In this document: piece after piece, positions 1 to 11,584 of the stretch
Numbering within the stretch: position 1 is the first letter of the stretch
Layout of the letters: every line of letters starts with the position of its first letter
Assembly: GCA_964057225.1 (NCBI GenBank)
Contig: OZ059894.1
Location: forward strand, 20,304,476 to 20,368,475
DNA length: 64,000 nt
Source: Auanema rhodensis
Lineage: Eukaryota > Nematoda > Chromadorea > Rhabditida > Rhabditidae
Direction of reading: 5' to 3'
The notes under the pieces: model-generated
What the model saw: the letters and a program-made list of their open reading frames with translations, nothing else
Told to the model about the DNA's origin: nothing
Database searches by the model: none
Program-made: the position numbers and the translations under genes

Positions 1-29
1 AAAATTAATTCTTCAGGGTGAAAATCGAG

Positions 30-51
30 GATATAAGTGTGAACTTATATC
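30..51. repeat. Inverted repeat 1 of each monomer (9-bp arms, 4-nt loop)
   Basis: GATATAAGT (30-38) and ACTTATATC (43-51) are exact reverse complements around the loop GTGA. The element recurs in every monomer. Known variants are T48C in B-type copies (one arm mismatch, for example copy 7), A36T in the copies of 52301-52651 and 54758-56161 (arm mismatch), and G41A in K-type copies of the last domain, which lies in the loop. It sits 10 bp upstream of the long hairpin at 62-128. No function can be read from it; it could extrude as a small cruciform or fold in a transcript. Confidence 0.85.
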
Positions 52-61
52 AGTTGATATC

Positions 62-128
62 TCGGTGCATTTTTAAGCTAGCGCAAATCTGATAACACAG
101 ATCGACGCAGCTTAAAAATCCGCATCGA
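62..128. repeat. Long bulged hairpin of each monomer (67 nt)
   Basis: The paired segments, from the base up, are: 62-68 with 122-128 (7 pairs, one of them G65-T125, a wobble in RNA); a 2-nt bulge at 120-121; ATTTTTAAGCT (69-79) with AGCTTAAAAAT (109-119), 11 perfect pairs; a single bulged A80; GCG (81-83) with CGC (106-108); a 3x3 internal loop; ATCTG (87-91) with CAGAT (98-102); and the 6-nt loop ATAACA. Some subtypes carry G65A, which makes the basal segment fully Watson-Crick. The core is almost invariant across 183 copies. Recurrent changes are C120T (bulge) and A85G (internal loop); changes in the inner arms are rare singletons. It could act as a cruciform, a protein-binding site, or a fold in satellite RNA; which of these is unknown. 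Confidence 0.85.
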
Positions 129-202
129 ATGCACTATACTACATTGAGAAACGCTTAATACAAAAATTAGTTATGATCGTTTGAAAAATGATGCATTAGT
201 GT

Positions 203-230
203 ATGTTGAGTTTCCATGTACACTCAACAT
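203..230. repeat. Inverted repeat 3 of each monomer (9-bp arms, 10-nt spacer)
   Basis: ATGTTGAGT (203-211) pairs exactly with ACTCAACAT (222-230) across a 10-nt spacer containing CATG and GTAC. A competing pairing exists between AGTGTA (198-203) and TACACT (219-224), so the region could adopt two alternative stems. The arms are invariant in nearly all copies. The exception I saw is one G-to-T at 35312 in copy 101; copy 102 has a spacer change at 35673. The common third-domain variant G201T lies just outside the main stem and would weaken only the alternative pairing. Confidence 0.85.
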
Positions 231-243
231 TGCTTCCAAAAAC

Positions 244-278
244 ATTTTGACAAAAATTTTTTCGAAAAATTTCAAAAT
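244..278. repeat. AT-rich nested palindrome of each monomer
   Basis: ATTTTGA (244-250) and TCAAAAT (272-278) are exact reverse complements. They flank a second, imperfect palindrome centred on TTCGAA (261-266), where T257-T262 faces A265-A269. B-type copies have T257G, and some third-domain and neighbouring copies have T248A (near 51144, 52197, 54653 and 55354), which breaks the outer arm. The region is packed with A- and T-tracts (238-242, 245-248, 252-256, 257-262, 265-269, 274-277, 287-291), so intrinsic DNA bending is plausible, though not shown. Confidence 0.75.
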
Positions 279-1755
279 AATTTAGCAAAAAGTAGATGTT
301 TTTAGATTCCTTTTTTCAAGGCAAAGACGATGGACAATGTTATTCAACGAAAAAATTAATTCTTGAGGGTGAAAATCGAGGATATAAGTGTGAACTTATA
401 TCAGTTGATATCTCGGTGCATTTTTAAGCTAGCGCAAATCTGATAACACAGATCGACGCAGCTTAAAAATCCGCATCGAATGCACTATACTACATTGAGA
501 ATCGCTTAATACAAAAATTAGTTATGATCGTTTGAAAAATGATGCATTAGTGTATGTTGAGTTTCCATGTACACTCAACATTGCTTCCAAAAACATTTTG
601 ACAAAAATTTTTTCGAAAAATTTCAAAATAATTTAGCAAAAAGTAGATGTTTTTAGATTCCTTTTTTCAAGGCAAAGACGATGGACAATGTTATTCAACG
701 AAAAAATTAATTCTTGAGGGTGAAAATCGAGGATATAAGTGTGAACTTATATCAGTTGATATCTCGGTGCATTTTTAAGCTAGCGCAAATCTGATAACAC
801 AGATCGACGCAGCTTAAAAATCCGCATCGAATGCACTATACTACATTGAGAAACGCTTAATACAAAAATTAGTTATGATCGTTTGAAAAATGATGCATTA
901 GTGTATGTTGAGTTTCCATGTACACTCAACATTGCTTCCAAAAACATTTTGACAAAAATTTTTTCGAAAAATTTCAAAATAATTTAGCAAAAAGTAGATG
1001 TTTTTAGATTCCTTTTTTCAAGGCAAAGACGATGGACAATGTTATTCAACGAAAAAATTAATTCTTGAGGGTGAAAATCGAGGATATAAGTGTGAACTTA
1101 TATCAGTTGATATCTCGGTGCATTTTTAAGCTAGCGCAAATCTGATAACACAGATCGACGCAGCTTAAAAATCCGCATCGAATGCACTATACTACATTGA
1201 GAAACGCTTCATACAAAAATTAGTTATGATCGTTTGAAAAATGATGCATTAGTGTATGTTGAGTTTCCATGTACACTCAACATTGCTTCCAAAAACATTT
1301 TGACAAAAATTTTTTCGAAAAATTTCAAAATAATTTAGCAAAAAGTAGATGTTTTTAGATTCCTTTTTTCAAGGCAAAGACGATGGACAATGTTATTCAA
1401 CGAAAAAATTAATTCTTGAGGGTGAAAATCGAGGATATAAGTGTGAACTTATATCAGTTGATATCTCGGTGCATTTTTAAGCTAGCGCAAATCTGATAAC
1501 ACAGATCGACGCAGCTTAAAAATCCGCATCGAATGCACTATACTACATTGAGAAACGCTTAATACAAAAATTAGTTATGATCGTTTGAAAAATGATGCAT
1601 TAGTGTATGTTGAGTTTCCATGTACACTCAACATTGCTTCCAAAAACATTTTGACAAAAATTTTTTCGAAAAATTTCAAAATAATTTAGCAAAAAGTAGA
1701 TGTTTTTAGATTCCTTTTTTCAAGGCAAAGACGATGGACAATGTTATTCAACGAA

Positions 1756-3159
1756 AAAATTGATTCTTCAGGGTGAAAATCGAGGATATAAGTGTGAACT
1801 TATATCAGTTGATATCTCGATGCATTTTTAAGCTAGCGCAAATCTGATAACACAGATCGACGCAGCTTAAAAATCCGCATCGAATGCACTATACTACATT
1901 GAGAAACGCTTGATACAAAAATTAGTTATGATCGTTTGGAAAATGATGCATTAGTGTATGTTGAGTTTCCATGTACACTCAACATTGCTTCCAAAAACAT
2001 TTTGACAAAAATTTTTTCGAAAAATTTCAAAATAAATTAGCAAAAAGTAGATGTTTTTAGATTCCTTTTTTCAAGGCAAAGATGATGGACAATGTTATTC
2101 AACAAAAAAATTAATTCTTCAGAGTGAAAATCGAGGATATAAGTGTGAACTTACATCAGTTGATATCTCGGTGCATTTTTAAGCTAGCGCAAATCTGATA
2201 ACACAGATCGACGCAGCTTAAAAATCCGCATCGAATGCACTATACTACATTGAGAAACGCTTAATACAAAAATTAGTTATGATCGTTTGAAAAATGATGC
2301 ATTAGTGTATGTTGAGTTTCCATGTACACTCAACATTGCTTCCAAAAACATTTTGACAAAAAGTTTTTCGAAAAATTTCAGAATAATTTAGCAAAAAGTA
2401 GATGTTTTTAGATTCCTTTTTTCAAGGCAAAGACGATGGACAATGTTATTCAACGAAAAAATTAATTCTTCAGGGTGAAAATCGAGGATATAAGTGTGAA
2501 CTTATATCAGTTGATATCTCGGTGCATTTTTAAGCTAGCGCAAATCTGATAACACAGATCGACGCAGCTTAAAAATTCGCATCAAATGCACTATACTACA
2601 TTGAGAAACGCTTAATACAAAAATTAGTTATAATCGTTTGAAAAATGATGCATTAGTGTATGTTGAGTTTCCATGTACACTCAACATTGCTTCCAAAAAC
2701 ATTTTGACAAAAATTTTTTCGAAAAATTTCAGAATAATTTAGCGAAAAGTAGCTGTTTTTAGATTCCTTTTTTCAAGGCAAAGACGATGGACAATGTTAT
2801 TCAACGAAAAAATTAATTCTTCAGGGTGAAAATCGAGGATATAAGTGTGAACTTATATCAGTTGCTATCTCGGTGCATTTTTAAGCTAGCGCAAATCTGA
2901 TAACACAGATCGACGCAGCTTAAAAATCCGCATCGAATGCACTATACTACATTGAGAAACGCTTAATACAAAAATTAGTTATGATCGTTTGAAAAATGAT
3001 GCATTAGTGTATGTTGAGTTTCCATGTACACTCAACATTGCTTCCAAAAACATTTTGACAAAAATTTTTTCGAAAAATTTCAAAATAATTTAGCAAAAAG
3101 TAGATGTTTTTAGATTCCTTTTTTCAAGGCAAAGACGATGGACAAGGTTATTCAACGAA
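1756..3159 (+). repeat. A-B-C-D tetramer, first occurrence (copies 6-9)
   Basis: These four successive monomers each carry a private marker set: A (A7G, G65A, A157G, A184G, T281A, C328T, G349A), B (G17A, T48C, T257G, A275G), C (C120T, G127A, G175A, A287G, A296C) and D (A57C plus T338G). The same order with the same markers recurs at 8426-9829, 16499-17902, 26327-27730 and 28433-29836. Linked transmission of so many markers shows that 1404-bp blocks move or amplify as units. Confidence 0.9.
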
Positions 3160-6100
3160 AAAATTAATTCTTGAGGGTGAAAATCGAGGATATAAGTGTG
3201 AACTTATATCAGTTGATATCTCGGTGCATTTTTAAGCTAGCGCAAATCTGATAACACAGATCGACGCAGCTTAAAAATCCGCATCGAATGCACTATACTA
3301 CATTGAGAATCGCTTAATACAAAAATTAGTTATGATCGTTTGAAAAATGATGCATTAGTGTATGTTGAGTTTCCATGTACACTCAACATTGCTTCCAAAA
3401 ACATTTTGACAAAAATTTTTTCGAAAAATTTCAAAATAATTTAGCAAAAAGTAGATGTTTTTAGATTCCTTTTTTCAAGGCAAAGACGATGGACAATGTT
3501 ATTCAACGAAAAAATTAATTCTTGAGGGTGAAAATCGAGGATATAAGTGTGAACTTATATCAGTTGATATCTCGGTGCATTTTTAAGCTAGCGCAAATCT
3601 GATAACACAGATCGACGCAGCTTAAAAATCCGCATCGAATGCACTATACTACATTGAGAAACGCTTAATACAAAAATTAGTTATGATCGTTTGAAAAATG
3701 ATGCATTAGTGTATGTTGAGTTTCCATGTACACTCAACATTGCTTCCAAAAACATTTTGACAAAAATTTTTTCGAAAAATTTCAGAATAATTTAGCAAAA
3801 AGTAGATGTTTTTAGATTCCTTTTTTCAAGGCAAAGACGATGGACAATGTTATTCAACGAAAAAATTAATTCTTGAGGGTGAAAATCGAGGATATAAGTG
3901 TGAACTTATATCAGTTGATATCTCGGTGCATTTTTAAGCTAGCGCAAATCTGATAACACAGATCGACGCAGCTTAAAAATCCGCATCGAATGCACTATAC
4001 TACATTGAGAATCGCTTAATACAAAAATTAGTTATGATCGTTTGAAAAATGATGCATTAGTGTATGTTGAGTTTCCATGTACACTCAACATTGCTTCCAA
4101 AAACATTTTGACAAAAATTTTTTCGAAAAATTTCAAAATAATTTAGCAAAAAGTAGATGTTTTTAGATTCCTTTTTTCAAGGCAAAGACGATGGACAATG
4201 TTATTCAACGAAAAAATTAATTCTTGAGGGTGAAAATCGAGGATATAAGTGTGAACTTATATCAGTTGATATCTCGGTGCATTTTTAAGCTAGCGCAAAT
4301 CTGATAACACAGATCGACGCAGCTTAAAAATCCGCATCGAATGCACTATACTACATTGAGAAACGCTTAATACAAAAATTAGTTATGATCGTTTGAAAAA
4401 TGATGCATTAGTGTATGTTGAGTTTCCATGTACACTCAACATTGCTTCCAAAAACATTTTGACAAAAATTTTTTCGAAAAATTTCAGAATAATTTAGCAA
4501 AAAGTAGATGTTTTTAGATTCCTTTTTTCAAGGCAAAGACGATGGACAATGTTATTCAACGAAAAAATTAATTCTTGAGGGTGAAAATCGAGGATATAAG
4601 TGTGAACTTATATCAGTTGATATCTCGGTGCATTTTTAAGCTAGCGCAAATCTGATAACACAGATCGACGCAGCTTAAAAATCCGCATCGAATGCACTAT
4701 ACTACATTGAGAAACGCTTAATACAAAAATTAGTTATGATCGTTTGAAAAATGATGCATTAGTGTATGTTGAGTTTCCATGTACACTCAACATTGCTTCC
4801 AAAAACATTTTGACAAAAATTTTTTCGAAAAATTTCAAAATAATTTAGCAAAAAGTAGATGTTTTTAGATTCCTTTTTTCAAGGCAAAGACGATGGACAA
4901 TGTTATTCAACGAAAAAATTAATTCTTGAGGGTGAAAATCGAGGATATAAGTGTGAACTTATATCAGTTGATATCTCGGTGCATTTTTAAGCTAGCGCAA
5001 ATCTGATAACACAGATCGACGCAGCTTAAAAATCCGCATCGAATGCACTATACTACATTGAGAAACGCTTAATACAAAAATTAGTTATGATCGTTTGAAA
5101 AATGATGCATTAGTGTATGTTGAGTTTCCATGTACACTCAACATTGCTTCCAAAAACATTTTGACAAAAATTTTTTCGAAAAATTTCAAAATAATTTAGC
5201 AAAAAGTAGATGTTTTTAGATTCCTTTTTTCAAGGCAAAGACGATGGACAATGTTATTCAACGAAAAAATTAATTCTTGAGGGTGAAAATCGAGGATATA
5301 AGTGTGAACTTATATCAGTTGCTATCTCGGTGCATTTTTAAGCTAGCGCAAATCTGATAACACAGATCGACGCAGCTTAAAAATCCGCATCGAATGCACT
5401 ATACTACATTGAGAAACGCTTAATACAAAAATTAGTTATGATCGTTTGAAAAATGATGCATTAGTGTATGTTGAGTTTCCATGTACACTCAACATTGCTT
5501 CCAAAAACATTTTGACAAAAATTTTTTCGAAAAATTTCAAAATAATTTAGCAAAAAGTAGATGTTTTTAGATTCCTTTTTTCAAGGCAAAGACGATGGAC
5601 AAGGTTATTCAACGAAAAAATTAATTCTTGAGGGTGAAAATCGAGGATATAAGTGTGAACTTATATCAGTTGATATCTCGGTGCATTTTTAAGCTAGCGC
5701 AAATCTGATAACACAGATCGACGCAGCTTAAAAATCCGCATCGAATGCACTATACTACATTGAGAATCGCTTAATACAAAAATTAGTTATGATCGTTTGA
5801 AAAATGATGCATTAGTGTATGTTGAGTTTCCATGTACACTCAACATTGCTTCCAAAAACATTTTGACAAAAATTTTTTCGAAAAATTTCAAAATAATTTA
5901 GCAAAAAGTAGATGTTTTTAGATTCCTTTTTTCAAGGCAAAGACGATGGACAATGTTATTCAACGAAAAAATTAATTCTTGAGGGTGAAAATCGAGGATA
6001 TAAGTGTGAACTTATATCAGTTGATATCTCGGTGCATTTTTAAGCTAGCGCAAATCTGATAACACAGATCGACGCAGCTTAAAAATCCGCATCGAATGCA

Positions 6101-7722
6101 CTATACTACATTGAGAAACGCTTAATACAAAAATTAGTTACGATCGTTTGAAAAATGATGCATTAGTGTATGTTGAGTTTCCATGTACACTCAACATTGC
6201 TTCCAAAAACATTTTGACAAAAATTTTTTCGAAAAATTTCAGAATAATTTAGCAAAAAGTAGATGTTTTTAGATTCCTTTTTTCAAGGCAAAGACGATGG
6301 ACAATGTTATTCAACGAAAAAATTAATTCTTGAGGGTGAAAATCGAGGATATAAGTGTGAACTTATATCAGTTGATATCTCGGTGCATTTTTAAGCTAGC
6401 GCAAATCTGATAACACAGATCGACGCAGCTTAAAAATCCGCATCGAATGCACTATACTACATTGAGAATCGCTTAATACAAAAATTAGTTATGATCGTTT
6501 GAAAAATGATGCATTAGTGTATGTTGAGTTTCCATGTACACTCAACATTGCTTCCAAAAACATTTTGACAAAAATTTTTTCGAAAAATTTCAAAATAATT
6601 TAGCAAAAAGTAGATGTTTTTAGATTCCTTTTTTCAAGGCAAAGACGATGGACAATGTTATTCAACGAAAAAATTAATTCTTGAGGGTGAAAATCGAGGA
6701 TATAAGTGTGAACTTATATCAGTTGATATCTCGGTGCATTTTTAAGCTAGCGCAAATCTGATAACACAGATCGACGCAGCTTAAAAATCCGCATCGAATG
6801 CACTATACTACATTGAGAAACGCTTAATACAAAAATTAGTTATGATCGTTTGAAAAATGATGCATTAGTGTATGTTGAGTTTCCATGTACACTCAACATT
6901 GCTTCCAAAAACATTTTGACAAAAATTTTTTCGAAAAATTTCAGAATAATTTAGCAAAAAGTAGATGTTTTTAGATTCCTTTTTTCAAGGCAAAGACGAT
7001 GGACAATGTTATTCAACGAAAAAATTAATTCTTGAGGGTGAAAATCGAGGATATAAGTGTGAACTTATATCAGTTGATATCTCGGTGCATTTTTAAGCTA
7101 GCGCAAATCTGATAACACAGATCGACGCAGCTTAAAAATCCGCATCGAATGCACTATACTACATTGAGAAACGCTTAATACAAAAATTAGTTATGATCGT
7201 TTGAAAAATGATGCATTAGTGTATGTTGAGTTTCCATGTACACTCAACATTGCTTCCAAAAACATTTTGACAAAAATTTTTTCGAAAAATTTCAAAATAA
7301 TTTAGCAAAAAGTAGATGTTTTTAGATTCCTTTTTTCAAGGCAAAGACGATGGACAATGTTATTCAACGAAAAAATTAATTCTTGAGGGTGAAAATCGAG
7401 GATATAAGTGTGAACTTATATCAGTTGATATCTCGGTGCATTTTTAAGCTAGCGCAAATCTGATAACACAGATCGACGCAGCTTAAAAATCCGCATCGAA
7501 TGCACTATACTACATTGAGAAACGCTTAATACAAAAATTAGTTATGATCGTTTGAAAAATGATGCATTAGTGTATGTTGAGTTTCCATGTACACTCAACA
7601 TTGCTTCCAAAAACATTTTGACAAAAATTTTTTCGAAAAATTTCAAAATAATTTAGCAAAAAGTAGATGTTTTTAGATTCCTTTTTTCAAGGCAAAGACG
7701 ATGGACAATGTTATTCAACGAA
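2809..7722 (+). repeat. Tandem duplication of a 7-monomer block (2 x 2457 bp)
   Basis: Copies 9-15 (2809-5265) and 16-22 (5266-7722) carry the same series: A57C with T338G; A151T; A275G; A151T; A275G; plain; plain. The only internal differences I see are position 14 of the first monomer (C in copy 9, G in copy 16) and a T-to-C in copy 18 (TTACGATCG). Copy 16 therefore looks like the junction, with a C14G left end joined to a D-type body between monomer positions 14 and 57. Confidence 0.9.
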
Positions 7723-8073
7723 AAAATTAATTCTTGAGGGTGAAAATCGAGGATATAAGTGTGAACTTATATCAGTTGATATCTCGGTGCATTTTTAAGC
7801 TAGCGCAAATCTGATAACACAGATCGACGCAGCTTAAAAATCCGCATCGAATGCACTATACTACATTGAGAAACGCTTCATACAAAAATTAGTTATGATC
7901 GTTTGAAAAATGATGCATTAGTGTATGTTGAGTTTCCATGTACACTCAACATTGCTTCCAAAAACATTTTGACAAAAATTTTTTCGAAAAATTTCAGAAT
8001 AATTTAGCAAAAAGTAGATGTTTTTAGATTCCTTTTTTCAAGGCAAAGACGATGGACAATGTTATTCAACGAA

Positions 8074-8425
8074 AAAATTAATTCTTGAGGGTGAAAATCG
8101 AGGATATAAGTGTGAACTTATATCAGTTGATATCTCGGTGCATTTTTAAGCTAGCGCAAATCTGATAACACAGATCGACGCAGCTTAAAAATCCGCATCG
8201 AATGCACTATACTACATTGAGAAACGCTTAATACAAAAATTAGTTATGATCGTTTGAAAAATGATGCATTAGTGTATGTTGAGTTTCCATGTACACTCAA
8301 CATTGCTTCCAAAAACATTTTGACAAAAATTTTTTCGAAAAATTTTTAAAATAATTTAGCAAAAAGTAGATGTTTTTAGATTCCTTTTTTCAAGGCAAAG
8401 ACGATGGACAATGTTATTCAACGAA
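8074..8425 (+). repeat. Length-variant monomer (copy 24, 352 bp)
   Basis: This is the only copy found that is not 351 bp. Near 8341-8350 the usual AATTTCAAAATAAT reads AATTTTTAAAATAAT, that is C273 replaced by TT, a net gain of one base. All later copies are shifted by one. The change also disturbs the TCAAAAT arm of the palindrome corresponding to 244-278. Confidence 0.95.
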
Positions 8426-9829
8426 AAAATTGATTCTTCAGGGTGAAAATCGAGGATATAAGTGTGAACTTATATCAGTTGATATCTCGATGCATTTTTA
8501 AGCTAGCGCAAATCTGATAACACAGATCGACGCAGCTTAAAAATCCGCATCGAATGCACTATACTACATTGAGAAACGCTTGATACAAAAATTAGTTATG
8601 ATCGTTTGGAAAATGATGCATTAGTGTATGTTGAGTTTCCATGTACACTCAACATTGCTTCCAAAAACATTTTGACAAAAATTTTTTCGAAAAATTTCAA
8701 AATAAATTAGCAAAAAGTAGATGTTTTTAGATTCCTTTTTTCAAGGCAAAGATGATGGACAATGTTATTCAACAAAAAAATTAATTCTTCAGAGTGAAAA
8801 TCGAGGATATAAGTGTGAACTTACATCAGTTGATATCTCGGTGCATTTTTAAGCTAGCGCAAATCTGATAACACAGATCGACGCAGCTTAAAAATCCGCA
8901 TCGAATGCACTATACTACATTGAGAAACGCTTAATACAAAAATTAGTTATGATCGTTTGAAAAATGATGCATTAGTGTATGTTGAGTTTCCATGTACACT
9001 CAACATTGCTTCCAAAAACATTTTGACAAAAAGTTTTTCGAAAAATTTCAGAATAATTTAGCAAAAAGTAGATGTTTTTAGATTCCTTTTTTCAAGGCAA
9101 AGACGATGGACAATGTTATTCAACGAAAAAATTAATTCTTCAGGGTGAAAATCGAGGATATAAGTGTGAACTTATATCAGTTGATATCTCGGTGCATTTT
9201 TAAGCTAGCGCAAATCTGATAACACAGATCGACGCAGCTTAAAAATTCGCATCAAATGCACTATACTACATTGAGAAACGCTTAATACAAAAATTAGTTA
9301 TAATCGTTTGAAAAATGATGCATTAGTGTATGTTGAGTTTCCATGTACACTCAACATTGCTTCCAAAAACATTTTGACAAAAATTTTTTCGAAAAATTTC
9401 AGAATAATTTAGCGAAAAGTAGCTGTTTTTAGATTCCTTTTTTCAAGGCAAAGACGATGGACAATGTTATTCAACGAAAAAATTAATTCTTCAGGGTGAA
9501 AATCGAGGATATAAGTGTGAACTTATATCAGTTGCTATCTCGGTGCATTTTTAAGCTAGCGCAAATCTGATAACACAGATCGACGCAGCTTAAAAATCCG
9601 CATCGAATGCACTATACTACATTGAGAAACGCTTAATACAAAAATTAGTTATGATCGTTTGAAAAATGATGCATTAGTGTATGTTGAGTTTCCATGTACA
9701 CTCAACATTGCTTCCAAAAACATTTTGACAAAAATTTTTTCGAAAAATTTCAAAATAAATTAGCAAAAAGTAGATGTTTTTAGATTCCTTTTTTCAAGGC
9801 AAAGACGATGGACAATGTTATTCAACGAA
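8426..9829 (+). repeat. A-B-C-D tetramer, second occurrence (copies 25-28)
   Basis: It has the same marker order as 1756-3159, including TTACATC in B and the linked C120T, G127A, G175A and A296C in C. The D member lacks T338G and has T281A. It is followed by a second D-type copy at 9830, so the D end was extended by one monomer here. Confidence 0.9.
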
Positions 9830-10531
9830 AAAATTAATTCTTCAGGGTGAAAATCGAGGATATAAGTGTGAACTTATATCAGTTGCTATCTCGGTGCATT
9901 TTTAAGCTAGCGCAAATCTGATAACACAGATCGACGCAGCTTAAAAATCCGCATCGAATGCACTATACTACATTGAGAAACGCTTAATACAAAAATTAGT
10001 TATGATCGTTTGAAAAATGATGCATTAGTGTATGTTGAGTTTCCATGTACACTCAACATTGCTTCCAAAAACATTTTGACAAAAATTTTTTCGAAAAATT
10101 TCAAAATAATTTAGCAAAAAGTAGATGTTTTTAGATTCCTTTTTTCAAGGCAAAGACGATGGACAATGTTATTCAACGAAAAAATTAATTCTTCAGGGTG
10201 AAAATCGAGGATATAAGTGTGAACTTATATCAGTTGATATCTCGGTGCATTTTTAAGCTAGCGCAAATCTGATAACACAGATCGACGCAGCTTAAAAATC
10301 CGCATCGAATGCACTATACTACATTGAGAAACGCTTAATACAAAAATTAGTTATGATCGTTTGAAAAATGATGCATTAGTGTATGTTGAGTTTCCATGTA
10401 CACTCAACATTGCTTCCAAAAACATTTTGACAAAAATTTTTTCGAAAAATTTCAAAATAATTTAGCAAAAAGTAGATGTTTTTAGATTCCTTTTTTCAAG
10501 GAAAAGACGATGGACAATGTTATTCAACGAA

Positions 10532-11584
10532 AAAATTAATTCTCGAGGGTGAAAATCGAGGATATAAGTGTGAACTTATATCAGTTGATATCTCGGTGCA
10601 TTTTTAAGCTAGCGCAAATCTGATAACACAGATCGACGCAGCTTAAAAATCCGCATCGAATGCACTATACTACATTGAGAATCGCTTAATACAAAAATTA
10701 GTTATGATCGTTTGAAAAATGATGCATTAGTGTATGTTGAGTTTCCATGTACACTCAACATTGCTTCCAAAAACATTTTGACAAAAATTTTTTCGAAAAA
10801 TTTCAGAATAATTTAGCGAAAAGTAGCTGTTTTTAGATTCCTTTTTTCAAGGCAAAGACGATGGACAATGTTATTCAACGAAAAAATTAATTCTTCAGAG
10901 TGAAAATCGAGGATATAAGTGTGAACTTATATCAGTTGATATCTCGGTGCATTTTTAAGCTAGCGCAAATCTGATAACACAGATCGACGCAGCTTAAAAA
11001 TTCGCATCGAATGCATTATACTACATTGAGAAACGCTTAATACAAAAATTAGTTATGATCGTTTGAAAAATGATGCATTAGTGTATGTTGAGTTTCCATG
11101 TACACTCAACATTGCTTCCAAAAACATTTTGACAAAAATTTTTTCGAAAAATTTCAGAATAATTTAGCGAAAAGTAGCTGTTTTTAGATTCCTTTTTTCG
11201 AGGCAAAGACGATGGACAATGTTATTCAACGAAAAAATTAATTCTTCAGGGTGAAAATCGAGGATATAAGTGTGAACTTATATCAGTTGCTATCTCGGTG
11301 CATTTTTAAGCTAGCGCAAATCTGATAACACAGATCGACGCAGCTTAAAAATCCGCATCGAATGCACTATACCACATTGAGAAACGCTTAATACAAAAAT
11401 TAGTTATGATCGTTTGAAAAATGATGCATTAGTGTATGTTGAGTTTCCATGTACACTCAACATTGCTTCCAAAAACATTTTGACAAAAATTTTTTCGAAA
11501 AATTTCGAAATAAATTAGCAAAAAGTAGATGTTTTTAGATTCCTTTTTTCAAGGCAAAGACGATGGACAATGTTATTCAACGAA
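10532..11584 (+). repeat. Three atypical mosaic monomers (copies 31-33)
   Basis: Copy 31 (10532) combines CTCGAGGG near position 14 and A151T with the right-hand C markers A275G, A287G and A296C. Copy 32 (10883) has G17A like B, C120T without G127A, a private C-to-T (GAATGCATTA), the C-type right end, and a private A-to-G in the TTTTTTCGAGG run. Copy 33 (11234) combines A57C with T140C (ACCACATT) and A274G. T140C is otherwise a marker of the I type of domain 2, so these copies may be relatives of the domain-2 founders. Confidence 0.75.

Larger units (their letters stand above)
1..351 (+). repeat. Reference monomer (copy 1)
   Basis: This copy is used for monomer numbering; the start point is arbitrary. 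In order it holds: a hairpin at 30-51; GATATC at 56-61; a long hairpin at 62-128 containing GCTAGC at 77-82; a less conserved linker at 129-200; a dyad at 203-230; an A/T-tract region at 238-303 with the palindrome at 244-278 and TTCGAA at 261-266; and a pyrimidine run at 309-317 followed by a purine-rich tail. Comparison across copies shows positions 66-119 and 203-247 almost unchanged, while 270-350 carries most subtype markers. Composition by hand count is 53 C and 57 G in 351, with 12 CpG. Copy 1 itself has C at position 14 and none of the A-D subtype markers. Confidence 0.95.

Noticed and set aside
56-61. GATATC, GCTAGC (77-82) and TTCGAA (261-266) as functional sites
   Set aside because: These six-base palindromes recur once per unit and would give a 351-bp ladder on digestion, but nothing shows a biological role. 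GATATC is also lost in D, H and I types.
62-128. tRNA gene or tRNA-derived element
   Set aside because: The fold is one long hairpin, with no cloverleaf, no recognisable A or B box and no anticodon arm.
87-160. Hammerhead ribozyme, as found in some animal satellites
   Set aside because: CTGATAA at 89-95 and GAAA at 148-151 recall the core, but the required CUGANGA is broken (A for G), and CTG is better explained by the local ATCTG/CAGAT stem. On the other strand B-type copies give CTGATGT, also a mismatch.
258-275. CENP-B box-like sequence
   Set aside because: TTTCGAAAAATTTC matches the TTCG....A part of the mammalian 17-bp box but lacks the CGGG half, so binding by CENP-B is not supported.
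1-351. Monomer as a dimer of two related units of about 175 bp
   Set aside because: Comparing positions 1-175 with 176-351 by eye shows no alignable similarity; only short A/T tracts recur.
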